64,000 nt of DNA from Proteobacteria bacterium UBA2133 (GTDB lineage Bacteria; Pseudomonadota; Gammaproteobacteria; Arenicellales; UBA868), in assembly GCA_002327725.1 (NCBI GenBank), contig DCXP01000085.1:1-64000 (forward strand). Direction: 5' to 3'. The notes under the pieces are model-generated. The model was not told where the DNA came from, made no database searches, and saw nothing but the letters and a program-made list of their open reading frames with translations. Position numbers and translations under genes: made by a program. Below are positions 17,565 through 31,813 of this stretch, one piece after another (position 1 is the first letter of the stretch; each line of letters starts with the position of its first letter).

Positions 17565-18749
17565 ATGAATCTGCAGCTGGCCCTGATTCTTCTCGGCGTC
17601 GCCACCTTTATCGCCATTGTGGCGTTCTCGATCTGGCAGAGCCGGTATCTCGAGACGCCGTTGTTGAGAAGACCGCTTGAGTGGATCCAAAGTGCTGTGG
17701 CGCGATTCCCCGTTGCAGGCGTTATCTCCCGGTTGCGCCCGCAAGGTCTCGCCCAACGTGTTAAGCAGAAGGAACCCTCGCTGGTCGCTTCGGCGCAGCT
17801 CGACCTCAGCGGCGAAGCACACGGCGAGCAGGGTTCAGCAGAACGCGCTGATGGGCCTGACGCCGGGCCGCGGGGCAGGCGTGCCGGGGCTTCTGCCCCG
17901 TCGCTGCATGCGGAAATCGGCGGACAACCCCTGAAGATCGACTACTGGGCACGCCTGCCCGGGACCACCCCGGTGTCTCGTGATGCCGCACTGGCAGTAT
18001 TTCGCGAGCATGAAATCGATCTCAGACGCGCCCGCACACTCCACGGGCGCACCGAGCCCGGCAATGCCTGGCTCGACCTCGCGACGGCGCCGGCAGATGA
18101 GGTGTTCTCAGATCTGATTGTGAGCCTGCAGATGGCAGATCTAAACGGCGCAGTTAACGAGTCCGAGCTCACCCGCTTCAACAACCTTGCCTATTACATG
18201 TCGGAAACCCTGAACCGGCCCTTGCAGTTCGATATGACTATTGAAGACGCGCTGCCGCAGGCGGCACGGCTTGAACGCTTCTGCCGGGAGTTTGACCTGC
18301 TTGCAGTGATCAATATCGAACCTGCGCCCGGCGCCGGCTTTTCCGGTTCCGATGTCGCACGGGCCTTGGACCAGGCTGGAATGCGGCTTGGAAAAGATGA
18401 CATGTTTCATCTTTATGACCCGCGGACGGGCGTTGGCCGGTTCAGCCTCGCCAACCGATCCGATACCGGCAGTTTCAGCTATGACGAACTGGAATCAGGT
18501 ATGTTGCGCGGCCTGGTCCTTTTCCTGAATGTACCTACGGTACCCCGGCCGTCGCAAACCTTCTCGGATCTGGTATCGGTAGCGACCTATGTCTCCACAC
18601 AGGTCGATGGATCGCTGGTGGATCCCGAAGGGACGCTGCTGACTGAGACGCAGCTTGACGGCATCGGACGCCAGATCCGGTCGCTCGAGTCGTCGATGAA
18701 AAGGTATGGGATAGAGCCCGGATCTGAAGAGGCAAGGCGCCTGTTCTGA
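17565..18749 (+). CDS. zipA: cell division protein ZipA
   Basis: ZipA anchors FtsZ to the inner membrane. The 394-residue protein has the expected plan: one N-terminal membrane helix (LALILLGVATFIAIVAFSIW, residues 4-23), a basic and proline/glycine-rich linker to about residue 150, then a FtsZ-binding domain starting near DLIVSLQMADLNGAVNESEL and including FDMTIEDALPQAARLERF. Sequence identity within this family is low, so the position between smc and ligA, standard in Pseudomonas-like gammaproteobacteria, is important support. ZipA marks the host as a gammaproteobacterium. Confidence 0.88.
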   Translation: MNLQLALILLGVATFIAIVAFSIWQSRYLETPLLRRPLEWIQSAVARFPVAGVISRLRPQGLAQRVKQKEPSLVASAQLDLSGEAHGEQGSAERADGPDAGPRGRRAGASAPSLHAEIGGQPLKIDYWARLPGTTPVSRDAALAVFREHEIDLRRARTLHGRTEPGNAWLDLATAPADEVFSDLIVSLQMADLNGAVNESELTRFNNLAYYMSETLNRPLQFDMTIEDALPQAARLERFCREFDLLAVINIEPAPGAGFSGSDVARALDQAGMRLGKDDMFHLYDPRTGVGRFSLANRSDTGSFSYDELESGMLRGLVLFLNVPTVPRPSQTFSDLVSVATYVSTQVDGSLVDPEGTLLTETQLDGIGRQIRSLESSMKRYGIEPGSEEARRLF

Positions 18750-18797
18750 TTCGGGCGTCTTCGGAAGCGAATTCTCCGGCTTGAAAACATCGGGTAG

Positions 18798-20846
<2,049 letters not shown>

Positions 20847-20872
20847 GGCCGTAGCGCCGCCCGGGGCCTGCT

Positions 20873-20903
20873 CCGGATGCGTTAGAATCCGGGCCTAATT
20901 TTT
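20873..20903 (+). terminator. possible terminator after ligA
   Basis: CCGGAT (20873-20878) pairs perfectly with ATCCGG (20887-20892) around an eight-base loop. Six bases later comes a run of five T residues (20899-20903). The gap between stem and T-run makes it an imperfect intrinsic terminator. It is 27 bp after the ligA stop and 55 bp before acnA. Confidence 0.4.
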
Positions 20904-20957
20904 CAACAATAACTGCGTCCGAGTGCTCTGACGCGGGTGTGGGACCAGTAGCAGCAG

Positions 20958-23606
<2,649 letters not shown>

Positions 23607-23618
<12 letters not shown>

Positions 23619-24527
23619 GCCCGTGTTGTCGGAGCGCTCAGGTGTGCCTTTACGGGGCTGAATCACGGCGACTGCAATCAGGATCAGGGTAAGGGCCAGC
23701 AGTAATCTCAGGGAAAGCTGCTCTTTCAGAAAGATGACGCCCCACAGCGCTCCCAAAATCGGGACAAAATAATTGACCTGAGCAGAACGGTTGGCGCCAA
23801 GCCGGGGGATCAGATAGAAAAAAATCAGGTTCGCCACCGCTGTCGAACCGATCCCGAGATAAAACATTGCCATGATCGCCTGAGGCTCAGGCTGAAGGGC
23901 CCAGGGAGTCTCGAGGATCAGCGTTGCCGGTAAGGACCATATAAATGCGGCGAACAATGCTCCCGATGCCAGCGAAGGCCAGTTGGCGGGTTCAGCGAAA
24001 TAGCGTATGAATGTTGCCGAGGCGCCGTAGCAGATGGCACTCAGAAGAATGGCTAACTGCGCAAGGATCGATGCTGTGAGACCGGCGAGTGCGTCCGGCC
24101 CAAGCAGGACCGCGATGCTGGCAAAGCCCAGCGTAATCCCCAGCCCGATGCGCAGGGTAAAGGGCTCCTCGCGGATAAAGCTGTGGGCGAGCATTGCCGT
24201 GGTGACCGGCATGACACCCATCAGCACGGCCGCGAGGCCGCTGTCGATGTGAATCTCTCCCCAGCTGATCAGGGTAAAGGGCAATGCGTTGCCCACCAGG
24301 CCAATAAACACGAACACACCCCAGGAGCGGGCGTCCCGGGGGAGCCGGTAGCCGCGGATGCGCAGCCACGCATACAGGATAACGGCCGCGATGCCAAGAC
24401 GGGCACTGGTCAATGTCATCGGGCCCACGCTCTCAACGCCGACTTTAATGAATGCAAAAGATCCGCTCCACAACGTAGCCAGAATCAGGAGCAGGGCGTA
24501 GTCTTTTGAAACCCACATCGGCTTCAT
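23607..24527 (-). CDS. EamA/DMT-family transporter
   Basis: An inner-membrane protein of about 306 residues with ten hydrophobic segments in two homologous EamA halves: the first from LLLILATLWSGSFAFIKVG, the second from LAQLAILLSAICYGASATFIR, with the typical late motif GIGSTAVANLIFFYLIPRLGA. Members export amino acids and other small metabolites, and the substrate here is unknown. I used the ATG at 24527, next to the first helix, and not the TTG at 24560. It converges on acnA with a 12-base overlap of coding ends. Confidence 0.88.
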
Positions 24528-24615
24528 GATGTCAAAGGCCGGCAGAAGGCATGATCGCAAGCGGGGAAAAGGGTAATCTACCGGTTTTCCCGAGCACTCA
24601 CGAGGCTTGCAAGCC

Positions 24616-25416
24616 GTGCCTGATCCGTCTTCGGCCGTTCCGACACTTTTGAATTCCCGGGAGCAGCCGCCTTACTCGGTCTATAACCCGCAAGGACAGT
24701 CCGGGCTGGTCCTGGTTTGTGATCATGCCAAGAATGCAATACCCCGTTCTCTAGGCACGCTCGGACTGTCACAGGCAGCGCTTAACACGCACATCGCCCT
24801 GGATATCGGCTGTGAAGCGCTCTCCGTCGCAATCGCGGATCGTCTTGACAGCGTGCTGGTCATGGGCGGGTTCTCCAGGCTGGTGGTGGACCTGAATCGG
24901 CATCCTGAACATCCGACGTCAATCCCATTGGCGAGTGATGGGGTTGAGATACCCGGTAACCGGCAATTGAGCGGGCATGACCGCCGCCAGCGGATCGACG
25001 AGGTTTTTTCTCCTTATCACAAAGCGCTGGCCGCCGAGGTGCAACGGGTCGGTGCGCAGCATCCCCGGATCGCCCTGATCTCCCTGCACAGTTTCACCCC
25101 ATACGCGGATGGTGCAAGCCGGCCATGGCACCTCAGCATCCTGTGGAACAAGGATCAGCGTTTGAGCCGGCCGCTGCTTGAGGGTCTGCGCCGGGAAGCC
25201 GGTTTATGCATCGGAGATAACCAGCCCTATGACGCCAGGAAATATTTTGGCTATACCGTGGACGCGTATGCGAACATCAATACGCTTGCGCATGTCATGA
25301 TCGAAGCGCGCCAGGACATTCTGGATTCGAAAGACGGGATTGCCAAATGGGCTGACCTTCTGGCGACCCAGCTAAGGCGTGCACTGCCCGCCTGCGGCGT
25401 GTTTATCAGTAACTGA
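24616..25416 (+). CDS. N-formylglutamate amidohydrolase family protein
   Basis: About 266 residues of the N-formylglutamate amidohydrolase (HutG-type) family, zinc-dependent hydrolases of N-acyl amino acids. The family core is present: LVLVCDHAKNAIP with its histidine ligand, GGFSRLVVDLNRHP, IALISLHSFTP and NQPYDARKYFGYTVDAYA. The GTG at 24616 is ten bases from a GAGG; a TTG at 24607 is an alternative. No histidine-utilisation genes are close, so the substrate could be another N-acyl amino acid. Confidence 0.82.
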   Translation: MPDPSSAVPTLLNSREQPPYSVYNPQGQSGLVLVCDHAKNAIPRSLGTLGLSQAALNTHIALDIGCEALSVAIADRLDSVLVMGGFSRLVVDLNRHPEHPTSIPLASDGVEIPGNRQLSGHDRRQRIDEVFSPYHKALAAEVQRVGAQHPRIALISLHSFTPYADGASRPWHLSILWNKDQRLSRPLLEGLRREAGLCIGDNQPYDARKYFGYTVDAYANINTLAHVMIEARQDILDSKDGIAKWADLLATQLRRALPACGVFISN

Positions 25417-25428
25417 GTCGTTCGCCCC

Positions 25429-26355
25429 TCAGGCAGATTCCGAGCGCAGCCCGACGCCCTGGCAATCCACTTCGAAGTCGCTCAGGTTCTCGAGAAACTC
25501 ACGCTTGCTCTTGGGCATCGGAACCCGGACACCGGCCATGTAATAGATCAGATCTGTGCCGTCACTGAGGAGCCGGCAGCCGCGCTGTAACTGAACGCGG
25601 GCGAGCGTGCTGATGCCTGCAGGCGGCACCGGGTTGAAAGCCTTGATCTGCTCCTTGATAGTGACAAACTCGGGCCAGTTACGGAAGAAATCGGGATCAC
25701 TTTTCATCATCTCGCACTCGACACGGGCAGCTCGTGCGAACTCGCGAACGATGCCGCCGACGCCGTGAAAGCTCGGCATACGTCCATAAACTGCCGCAAT
25801 GCGTTCGGCGATGTCGTCAATCGCCTTCATGGTCTGGGAGATCTTGATATAGCGGCTTGCGTAGTAACTGGCGATCGAGTGGGTAAAGACATTGAAAGGT
25901 TCACCCCACAGTTCGTCGATACCCTCATGACCGCTCGGATGGCGCACCTGTTTTCCCAGTTCAAGGGCTTCTTCGAAGCAGGCGCTGCATTCGCGCATGA
26001 GCTCGTTATCCTGGCTGACGGCAATGCCCTCGCTTTCAAGTTCAACGATACTGGTGAAGATGTCCGTTGCCCGGTTGAAAAGTGCACCAGCCAGCATCGC
26101 TGCGTTTACCCGCTTGCGGGCCGGATCCTGTTCTGCTTCGTAACTGGTTCGGGCGGCCTTGGTTTTGCTTCCTGGCGTATTGATCCCGGGTTCGGTGTGG
26201 TGAAAGGTCCGGCGTGTCAGACTCAGCAGCAGGTCACGCTTGGCCGCGAGGGTTTCCTCCGGCGGTGCGTAATAGCGGATCCAGTAGCCGTCGTAGAAGA
26301 TATGAGCCCGCCCATTGATGTCTTTGCGCGACCCGTTGTTGATGTTGGCATTCAT
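25429..26355 (-). CDS. unrecognised conserved-looking protein downstream of hyuA
   Basis: I do not recognise this 308-residue protein. It has no signal peptide or membrane segment. It opens with a distinctive aromatic stretch (HIFYDGYWIRYYAPPEETL) followed by mostly helical, charged sequence. There are two cysteines in an exposed-looking ECSACFEEAL segment, and histidines scattered through HPSGHEGIDELWG. Composition and codon use look like the neighbours. It begins 12 bp after the hydantoinase-A gene on the same strand, so it is probably co-expressed and may act with it. It converges on the N-formylglutamate amidohydrolase gene with 12 bp between stops. Confidence 0.75.
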   Translation of the reverse strand: MNANINNGSRKDINGRAHIFYDGYWIRYYAPPEETLAAKRDLLLSLTRRTFHHTEPGINTPGSKTKAARTSYEAEQDPARKRVNAAMLAGALFNRATDIFTSIVELESEGIAVSQDNELMRECSACFEEALELGKQVRHPSGHEGIDELWGEPFNVFTHSIASYYASRYIKISQTMKAIDDIAERIAAVYGRMPSFHGVGGIVREFARAARVECEMMKSDPDFFRNWPEFVTIKEQIKAFNPVPPAGISTLARVQLQRGCRLLSDGTDLIYYMAGVRVPMPKSKREFLENLSDFEVDCQGVGLRSESA

Positions 26356-26367
26356 GCTCTGGTGAGT

Positions 26368-28464
26368 TCAGTCAGTGTCCGAGGCCTGACTTGCGCGGGA
26401 TTTTACGCCTGTAGAGGCATTCAGCAAACCCGTCTCGCAGGACAGGTCCGTAAGCGCAGGCCGGCCCGTTGCCGTGGCCCTGATTCGCCCTTCAAAAAAC
26501 ACGATAGCGGCCGAATCCGGGTCATCAACGCAGTCCAGATCGCGCTCGACAGCAATGTGCAACTCCTCGGCACCGGCAGAATGCGCCTTACCCCGAGCCA
26601 GTTGGCTTGCCAGTTCTCCCGCCTTGACAAGCGCCTGCTCGAGCTCGTTATAGTCGGCGGGGCCGCTGGGCGCAAATACCCGGAAAATCCCCTGGGCAGG
26701 CTGCGTCACCGTCACCTGCGCTCTTTGCACAATGCTGCTGGCCACGGCTCCTACCGCATTGGCCACAGATGAGTGATCCGGTACTGACAGGGGAATATTG
26801 AAATTCTGGGCCACCCGCGGGTAGTAGAGCGCTGCCGGAGCGCCGACGGCAACCAATGACCGCATGGTGTCGAGTTTCAGGGTAAAAAGGCCCCCATCGA
26901 TCGCACTTTTGCCGGATATCCAGTCGCTGAAAAGGCGGGCGGTCCGCTCCCGCTCAGTATGGTGAGTTCCCCCCGGGTCTGTTGCAAGGCATGCTGAGAC
27001 CAGTGCCGCACAAATGGTCTGCACCATATGCTCCTCAACCGCAAGACTGGGTCCGGTGGGATCCCCCTGGTCAAATTTTCCCCAGCCATAGACCTGCCGC
27101 ATCTGTTTTGCCCAGGCAACGGCGGCGAGTTCTGCTGCGCGGACCGACCAGTGATCCGTCTTTCCCAGCACATGCGCGGCATCGGTTGGGGTAAACCCGC
27201 TGTAGATGGCAATTCCGTCGCGCACCAGTCGTGCAACCGCCCGCGTTATTGGACGGTCAGCCTGGGAAAGCGATTCGATATCCAGCGGCCCCTCCTGCAG
27301 GCGTTCCCAGGCAGCGGTTTGCTCCGCTGAAAATAACCGCTTTTGGCTGGCCTCAGCGAACAGGGCAACGGCAAAGCGGTTACTTCTTGGACTGACAGGT
27401 AAATCGGCACGCTGCTCCAGCGTCTCCAGAACCGCCGGGTAGCGATGCACCAGAAGGCTCATTGGAATCACCCTGCGCGGCCCGATGGCAAGCCCCACGC
27501 CACCCTGAAAGCGGACCTCGCTGTCCCCTCCAAGGCCGAGAGAAAAGACCCTGACCGCTTCCACCATAGGCCGCCATTCCCCGATAACGGTTGCTTTGGC
27601 GCTGATCACGGGACGTCCGTCGGTGACGATGGCGATATCGGTGGTGGTGCCGCCCATGTCAGCGATAATGGCATTCTGGTGCGGCTGCAGCTGGGCAGCG
27701 CCCATGACACTGGCTGCCGGGCCGGAGAGGATGGTTTCCACAGGCCGGGCGAGGGCTGTGTCGGCACTGATCAGCGAGCCGTCTCCTTTCACCATCATCA
27801 ACGGTGAGTGGATATCCCGCTCCTTGAGGATTCGCTTAATCGCGCGAATCAGCTCATCGATATAGGGGATGAGTGAAGCGTTAAACGCGACCGTGAGCGC
27901 CCGCCGCGGGGCATCCAGTTGCGAGGCGAGTTCATGACCGCAGGTAACCGGTTTACCGGTGAGTGAGGAAACCAGCTCCCGGAGCTGGACTTCGTGATCC
28001 GGGTTGCGTACGCCGAAAAGCCCCGAGATACCGAACGCGGCTACCTTATCGCGCTGGTCGATGACGACCTGCTGGGCACCGTCAAGGTCCAGCGGCTCGC
28101 GCTCACCACCGCCGGCGTCGTGACCACCCGGGATCAGAGCGCAATGGCCGCCGCGGACAATGTGTTCCAGCCTGGCCTTATCTACCTGCCGGGAGTCGTA
28201 GCCGGCGAGCAGCAGGCAGACAGGCGTCCCGCGGCCTTCAACAACAGCATTGGTCGCGAGTGTGGTTGATAATGACACCAGCGAGATCTGTCGCAACTGT
28301 TCACGAGGCAGCTGGTCGATCGTCTCCCCGATGCCTGCGGTGAGTTGATGATGGGTGGTCAGTGACTTGGCAGAACTGACCACCTTGCCTTCGGGATCAA
28401 GCAGAACCGCATCGGTATACGTTCCGCCCGTGTCGACACCGAGTCGCAGCGGCGGGGTGTTCAT
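26368..28464 (-). CDS. hydantoinase/oxoprolinase family protein, subunit A type
   Basis: A 698-residue cytoplasmic ATP-dependent cyclic-amide hydrolase component (HyuA / N-methylhydantoinase A). The actin-like nucleotide-binding motifs are clear: LGVDTGGTYTDAVLLD at the start and IADMGGTTTDIAIVTDGRPV near residue 270, followed by the family's GLGGDSEVRF. HyuA normally works with a HyuB subunit encoded next to it; none is present on either side. The C-terminal 100 residues (AQGIFRVFAPSGPADYNELEQ) seem an extra module. The substrate could be a hydantoin, 5-oxoproline or another cyclic amide. It lies between hbd and the unrecognised gene, all on one strand. Confidence 0.85.
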   Translation of the reverse strand: MNTPPLRLGVDTGGTYTDAVLLDPEGKVVSSAKSLTTHHQLTAGIGETIDQLPREQLRQISLVSLSTTLATNAVVEGRGTPVCLLLAGYDSRQVDKARLEHIVRGGHCALIPGGHDAGGGEREPLDLDGAQQVVIDQRDKVAAFGISGLFGVRNPDHEVQLRELVSSLTGKPVTCGHELASQLDAPRRALTVAFNASLIPYIDELIRAIKRILKERDIHSPLMMVKGDGSLISADTALARPVETILSGPAASVMGAAQLQPHQNAIIADMGGTTTDIAIVTDGRPVISAKATVIGEWRPMVEAVRVFSLGLGGDSEVRFQGGVGLAIGPRRVIPMSLLVHRYPAVLETLEQRADLPVSPRSNRFAVALFAEASQKRLFSAEQTAAWERLQEGPLDIESLSQADRPITRAVARLVRDGIAIYSGFTPTDAAHVLGKTDHWSVRAAELAAVAWAKQMRQVYGWGKFDQGDPTGPSLAVEEHMVQTICAALVSACLATDPGGTHHTERERTARLFSDWISGKSAIDGGLFTLKLDTMRSLVAVGAPAALYYPRVAQNFNIPLSVPDHSSVANAVGAVASSIVQRAQVTVTQPAQGIFRVFAPSGPADYNELEQALVKAGELASQLARGKAHSAGAEELHIAVERDLDCVDDPDSAAIVFFEGRIRATATGRPALTDLSCETGLLNASTGVKSRASQASDTD

Positions 28465-28522
28465 GGTGGTAGCGGTAGGGTCGGCGGCAAAGCAGCAGCG
28501 TACTTTAATTCCAGGGCTTCAG

Positions 28523-29377
28523 TTAACTGCTGTAATCATAAAAGCCCCGGCCGCTCTTGCGTCCGAGGTAGCCGGCGTCGACCATCTGTTTCAGCAGCGG
28601 ACACGGCCGAAACTTCGAGTCGCCGAACTCCTGATGCAGGACATCCATCACCCACAGGCAGACATCAAGGCCGATCATATCCGCGAGGGCGAGGGGCCCC
28701 ATCGGGTGGGCGGCACCCAGTTTCATGGCAGCATCAATGTCTTTTGCTTGTGCAAGACCCTCATACAGAATGAATACTGCTTCATTGATCATCGGTACCA
28801 GCATCCGGTTTACGACAAAGCCCGGGCTGTCTTTCACGCTGACCGGGGTTTTGCCGAGATCGCGGGCAAGGGTGTCAATGGCGGTGTAGGTCTCGTCGGA
28901 AGTCTGCAGAGCACGAATGACCTCGACCAGGGCCATCAGCGGCACAGGATTGAAAAAATGCATGCCGACTACCCGGTCGGGACGGCCGCTGCCTGCGGCG
29001 ATACGCGTCAGCGAAAGCGATGACGTATTGGAAGCGAGAATCGTGTGCTCAGGGCAGATCTCGTTGAGGCGGGGGAATATTCCCATCTTGATGTCCATGT
29101 TTTCGCTGGCAGCCTCGACGACGAGGTCGCAGCCGGACATCGCGCTGATATCGGTTGCCGTCTGGATTCTTCCGAGAGCCTGGTCACAGTCTTGCTGACT
29201 GATTTTCTCCTTGCTGAGCAGCCGTCCGAGACTGTTTTGGATGCTGCCGAGTCCCTTCTGGACAAGCTCATCAGATACGTCCTGCATGACAATGTCATAG
29301 CCATGCACGGCGCAGGTCTGCGCAATCCCGTTGCCCATTGTACCCGCGCCTACGACGCCAATATTCTGTAATTTCAT
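28523..29377 (-). CDS. 3-hydroxyacyl-CoA (3-hydroxybutyryl-CoA) dehydrogenase
   Basis: A 284-residue NAD(P)-dependent dehydrogenase acting on (S)-3-hydroxybutyryl-CoA or similar short 3-hydroxyacyl-CoAs. The Rossmann loop [14 protein letters not shown] opens the protein. The catalytic region [25 protein letters not shown] has the family histidine-glutamate site, and the C-terminal domain includes [19 protein letters not shown] and [19 protein letters not shown] chose the ATG at 29377 next to the Rossmann fold; 16 extra upstream residues are possible. It is 58 bp upstream of hyuA on the same strand. Thiolase and crotonase genes are not in the window. Confidence 0.93.
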   Translation of the reverse strand: MKLQNIGVVGAGTMGNGIAQTCAVHGYDIVMQDVSDELVQKGLGSIQNSLGRLLSKEKISQQDCDQALGRIQTATDISAMSGCDLVVEAASENMDIKMGIFPRLNEICPEHTILASNTSSLSLTRIAAGSGRPDRVVGMHFFNPVPLMALVEVIRALQTSDETYTAIDTLARDLGKTPVSVKDSPGFVVNRMLVPMINEAVFILYEGLAQAKDIDAAMKLGAAHPMGPLALADMIGLDVCLWVMDVLHQEFGDSKFRPCPLLKQMVDAGYLGRKSGRGFYDYSS

Positions 29378-29518
29378 GTGGAAATTCGGTCCCGGACCGA
29401 GGTAGTTCAACTCAGAGGACGGCAAGGCTACCGCAAACCGGGTTTCAGGCCAAACCGGCGTGGCCGGGCGGGCATCGGCATTTCAGAATCTGGCGCGTTC
29501 GGAATAGACTAGTTCCCT

Positions 29519-30658
29519 ATGGAAAGCCTCTGTGTTATTGAAGAACTGATCGGGTATGAAACCGTATCCCGGGACAGCAATCTTCCCCTGATTGATTTTG
29601 TCCAGAATTTTCTTTACGACCATGGAGTGGATTCGCGGCGTGTCCCCAGCGCAGACGGGCGCAAGTCGAACCTCGTCGCAACGGTAGGACCTGAGGTTTC
29701 AGGAGGGATTGTGCTGTCCGGCCATACCGATGTGGTGCCGGTGGATGGCCAGGATTGGAGTAGCGATCCTTTTGCGCTTAATCGACGTGATGACCGCTGG
29801 TACGGCCGCGGCAGTTGCGACATGAAAGGGTTTATCGGGATTGCACTGTCCCTGGTGCCGCAGATGAACGCGCTACGCAAGCCAATCCATTTCGCGCTCT
29901 CCTATGACGAAGAGGTCGGCTGCCTGGGGGCGCCCGATATGATTGAGGTCATCCGGGATGAACTGCCGGAGCCGATGGGGGTGATCGTTGGCGAGCCGAC
30001 GGGTATGGCAGCGGTGACCGCGCACAAAGGCATCGTTGGCTTACGGACAACGGTCCGGGGATACGAGGCGCACTCAAGCCAGACCCACCGCGGTGTGAGT
30101 GCCGTCATGACCGCTGCGCGTCTGGTGGGCCATCTGGAGCGTGTGGCAGATGATCTGGCTGTGTCGACGCCTGCTGATAACGGTTTCGAGCCCCATGCCA
30201 CCTCGGTCCATGTTGGGGTTATTCACGGCGGGACTGCGCTCAACATTATCTCGGGCCAATGTGAGTTCACCTGGGATATCCGTAATATTCCAGGAGATGA
30301 CCCGCAGCTGCTGATCGACAGTTTTGAAGCGTTCTGTAAGCGCGAGGTATTGCCGGGAATGCGGGCCCGTCATGAGGCCTGCAGTATTGATACCGAGATC
30401 CTGGCGCGCTGTCCCGCTTTTGATGATTCCGGATCGTCCATTCTCGGTTTGGTGCAGTCACTCAGCGGCAGGGCTGACTCCTACAAAGTCGCTTATACGG
30501 CGGAGGCCGGTCAGTACCAGGGGGCCGGCTTTCCTACTGTGTTATGTGGACCGGGCTCCATTGATCAGGCGCATCAGCCTGATGAATATATCGAAGCAAG
30601 CGAGGTGCAGGCCGGAGAGCGGTTTTTAAGGACGCTGCTGGCCGAACTGTCATCCTGA
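29519..30658 (+). CDS. argE: acetylornithine deacetylase
   Basis: A 379-residue M20-family amidase, predicted to deacetylate N-acetylornithine in arginine synthesis. Metal-site motifs are in order: LSGHTDVVPVDGQDW, GRGSCDMKGF, the catalytic glutamate in SYDEEVGCLGAPDM, and the dimerisation-domain segment AHKGIVGLRTTVRGYEAHSS. The C-terminal QYQGAGFPTVLCGPGSIDQAH is typical of ArgE rather than DapE. No other arg genes flank it. It is divergent from hbd with 141 bp between them. Confidence 0.9.
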   Translation: MESLCVIEELIGYETVSRDSNLPLIDFVQNFLYDHGVDSRRVPSADGRKSNLVATVGPEVSGGIVLSGHTDVVPVDGQDWSSDPFALNRRDDRWYGRGSCDMKGFIGIALSLVPQMNALRKPIHFALSYDEEVGCLGAPDMIEVIRDELPEPMGVIVGEPTGMAAVTAHKGIVGLRTTVRGYEAHSSQTHRGVSAVMTAARLVGHLERVADDLAVSTPADNGFEPHATSVHVGVIHGGTALNIISGQCEFTWDIRNIPGDDPQLLIDSFEAFCKREVLPGMRARHEACSIDTEILARCPAFDDSGSSILGLVQSLSGRADSYKVAYTAEAGQYQGAGFPTVLCGPGSIDQAHQPDEYIEASEVQAGERFLRTLLAELSS

Positions 30659-30679
30659 AGGATGGCCCCCGGGATTGCG

Positions 30680-31777
30680 TTAAAGACTATTCCGGATGAG
30701 TTCAGCGCACTGTTGCGCGCCTTGTGCTGGCGGAGCGGACCGGCGCTTTAAGGCAAGCAGTTCCGGCAGTTGGTCAAGCCACAGGCCATTGGCAAAATGG
30801 TCCGCGACCAGCGCCTTTCCCTCGACCTCCCTTTCCAGGAACGCCACCAGGGGAGCCATTTCCGGGTAGTCCTGCCGCACGAAGTAGCCGAAGGGAGTAC
30901 CGGATGCGTATACCTCGGCTATGGTGCTGTATCCGGCTTTGCCGATGACAAGGTCTGCAGCACGTACCAGATCGGGGTGATGCAGAGGGCATTGGGCCGG
31001 CAGCAAAGTCACATTCCGGTCCTTGTGAACCTCGTTGCCGGCCCCGGCTATCACGAAGTGAATGCCGGAAAACCCGCTCTTGAGTCGTCCAAGGAATGGA
31101 AAGCCCGTTCTCGTCCCCCCCATACTGATGAATACCAGGGGCTGATGCGTCGCCAGTCCCAGGGTGGACCGGGTGTCTGCCGCGCTGAGACGAAAGGCCC
31201 GGGCAACAGGACCGATCTGATAAGCGCTTGAGACGCTTTCACAGATGGGCTGTGCCTGAATATGAAGGTCTGCGCTTTGGAATAACGGTCTAAGTTGCTG
31301 GGCGTAATTCGAAAGTGCCGGGGCTGAGTCTGCAAGGCCCTGGTAGATCCAGTCCCAGGTGAAATTCTCCACCAGTACCGAAGGAATACCGGCGGCGGCC
31401 GCTGCAGCCAGGCCGAGCGGCGCGATGTCGCAGATCACGCTTTGGCAGTGCAAGGCGTTAAGCCGTTCGGCAAGGCGGTTGATCCCGGCCGGATCGAACG
31501 GCAGCCGGCACGCAAGGTCTTCAAGTGTCGCATCAAAATCGACCTCGAAGGCATCGCTCTGCACCAGCCCGAGGTCGCAGTCGGTTTCGTGGTAGCGGAT
31601 GCGCTCGCCAAGCGACGAAAAGAACCACCTGGGGATTCGTGTGAAGAGTTCGATCCGCAGCCTGGGCTCGTGCTGTAACAGGGCTTCCAGAATAGCGCAC
31701 GCCCGGGAGGCATGACCGAAGCCATGGGGAGAAACAAAGACTCCGATGGCGGGATACGATCCGCGTCTTTCGGGCAT
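30680..31777 (-). CDS. GT-B fold glycosyltransferase-like protein
   Basis: A 365-residue protein with the MurG / family 28 architecture. The N-terminal FVSPHGFGHASRACAILEAL matches the glycine-rich acceptor loop of such enzymes and also resembles the N-terminal half of arabinokinase-type proteins. The C-terminal half has VFISMGGTRTGFPF, a later ADLVIGKAGYSTIAEVYASGTPFGYF nucleotide-sugar site and a RQDYPEMAPL segment. There is no membrane segment. Donor and acceptor are unknown. It lies 36 bp after gshA on the same strand, so they may share a transcript. Confidence 0.75.
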   Translation of the reverse strand: MPERRGSYPAIGVFVSPHGFGHASRACAILEALLQHEPRLRIELFTRIPRWFFSSLGERIRYHETDCDLGLVQSDAFEVDFDATLEDLACRLPFDPAGINRLAERLNALHCQSVICDIAPLGLAAAAAAGIPSVLVENFTWDWIYQGLADSAPALSNYAQQLRPLFQSADLHIQAQPICESVSSAYQIGPVARAFRLSAADTRSTLGLATHQPLVFISMGGTRTGFPFLGRLKSGFSGIHFVIAGAGNEVHKDRNVTLLPAQCPLHHPDLVRAADLVIGKAGYSTIAEVYASGTPFGYFVRQDYPEMAPLVAFLEREVEGKALVADHFANGLWLDQLPELLALKRRSAPPAQGAQQCAELIRNSL

Positions 31778-31813
31778 CAGCCAAGCATCCCGAACGCCCG
31801 CTGACGGGTCGCG

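Noticed and set aside
25765..26772. 335-codon plus-strand frame opposite the unknown gene and hyuA
   Set aside because: It spans the ends of two well-packed minus-strand genes and shows no family motif.
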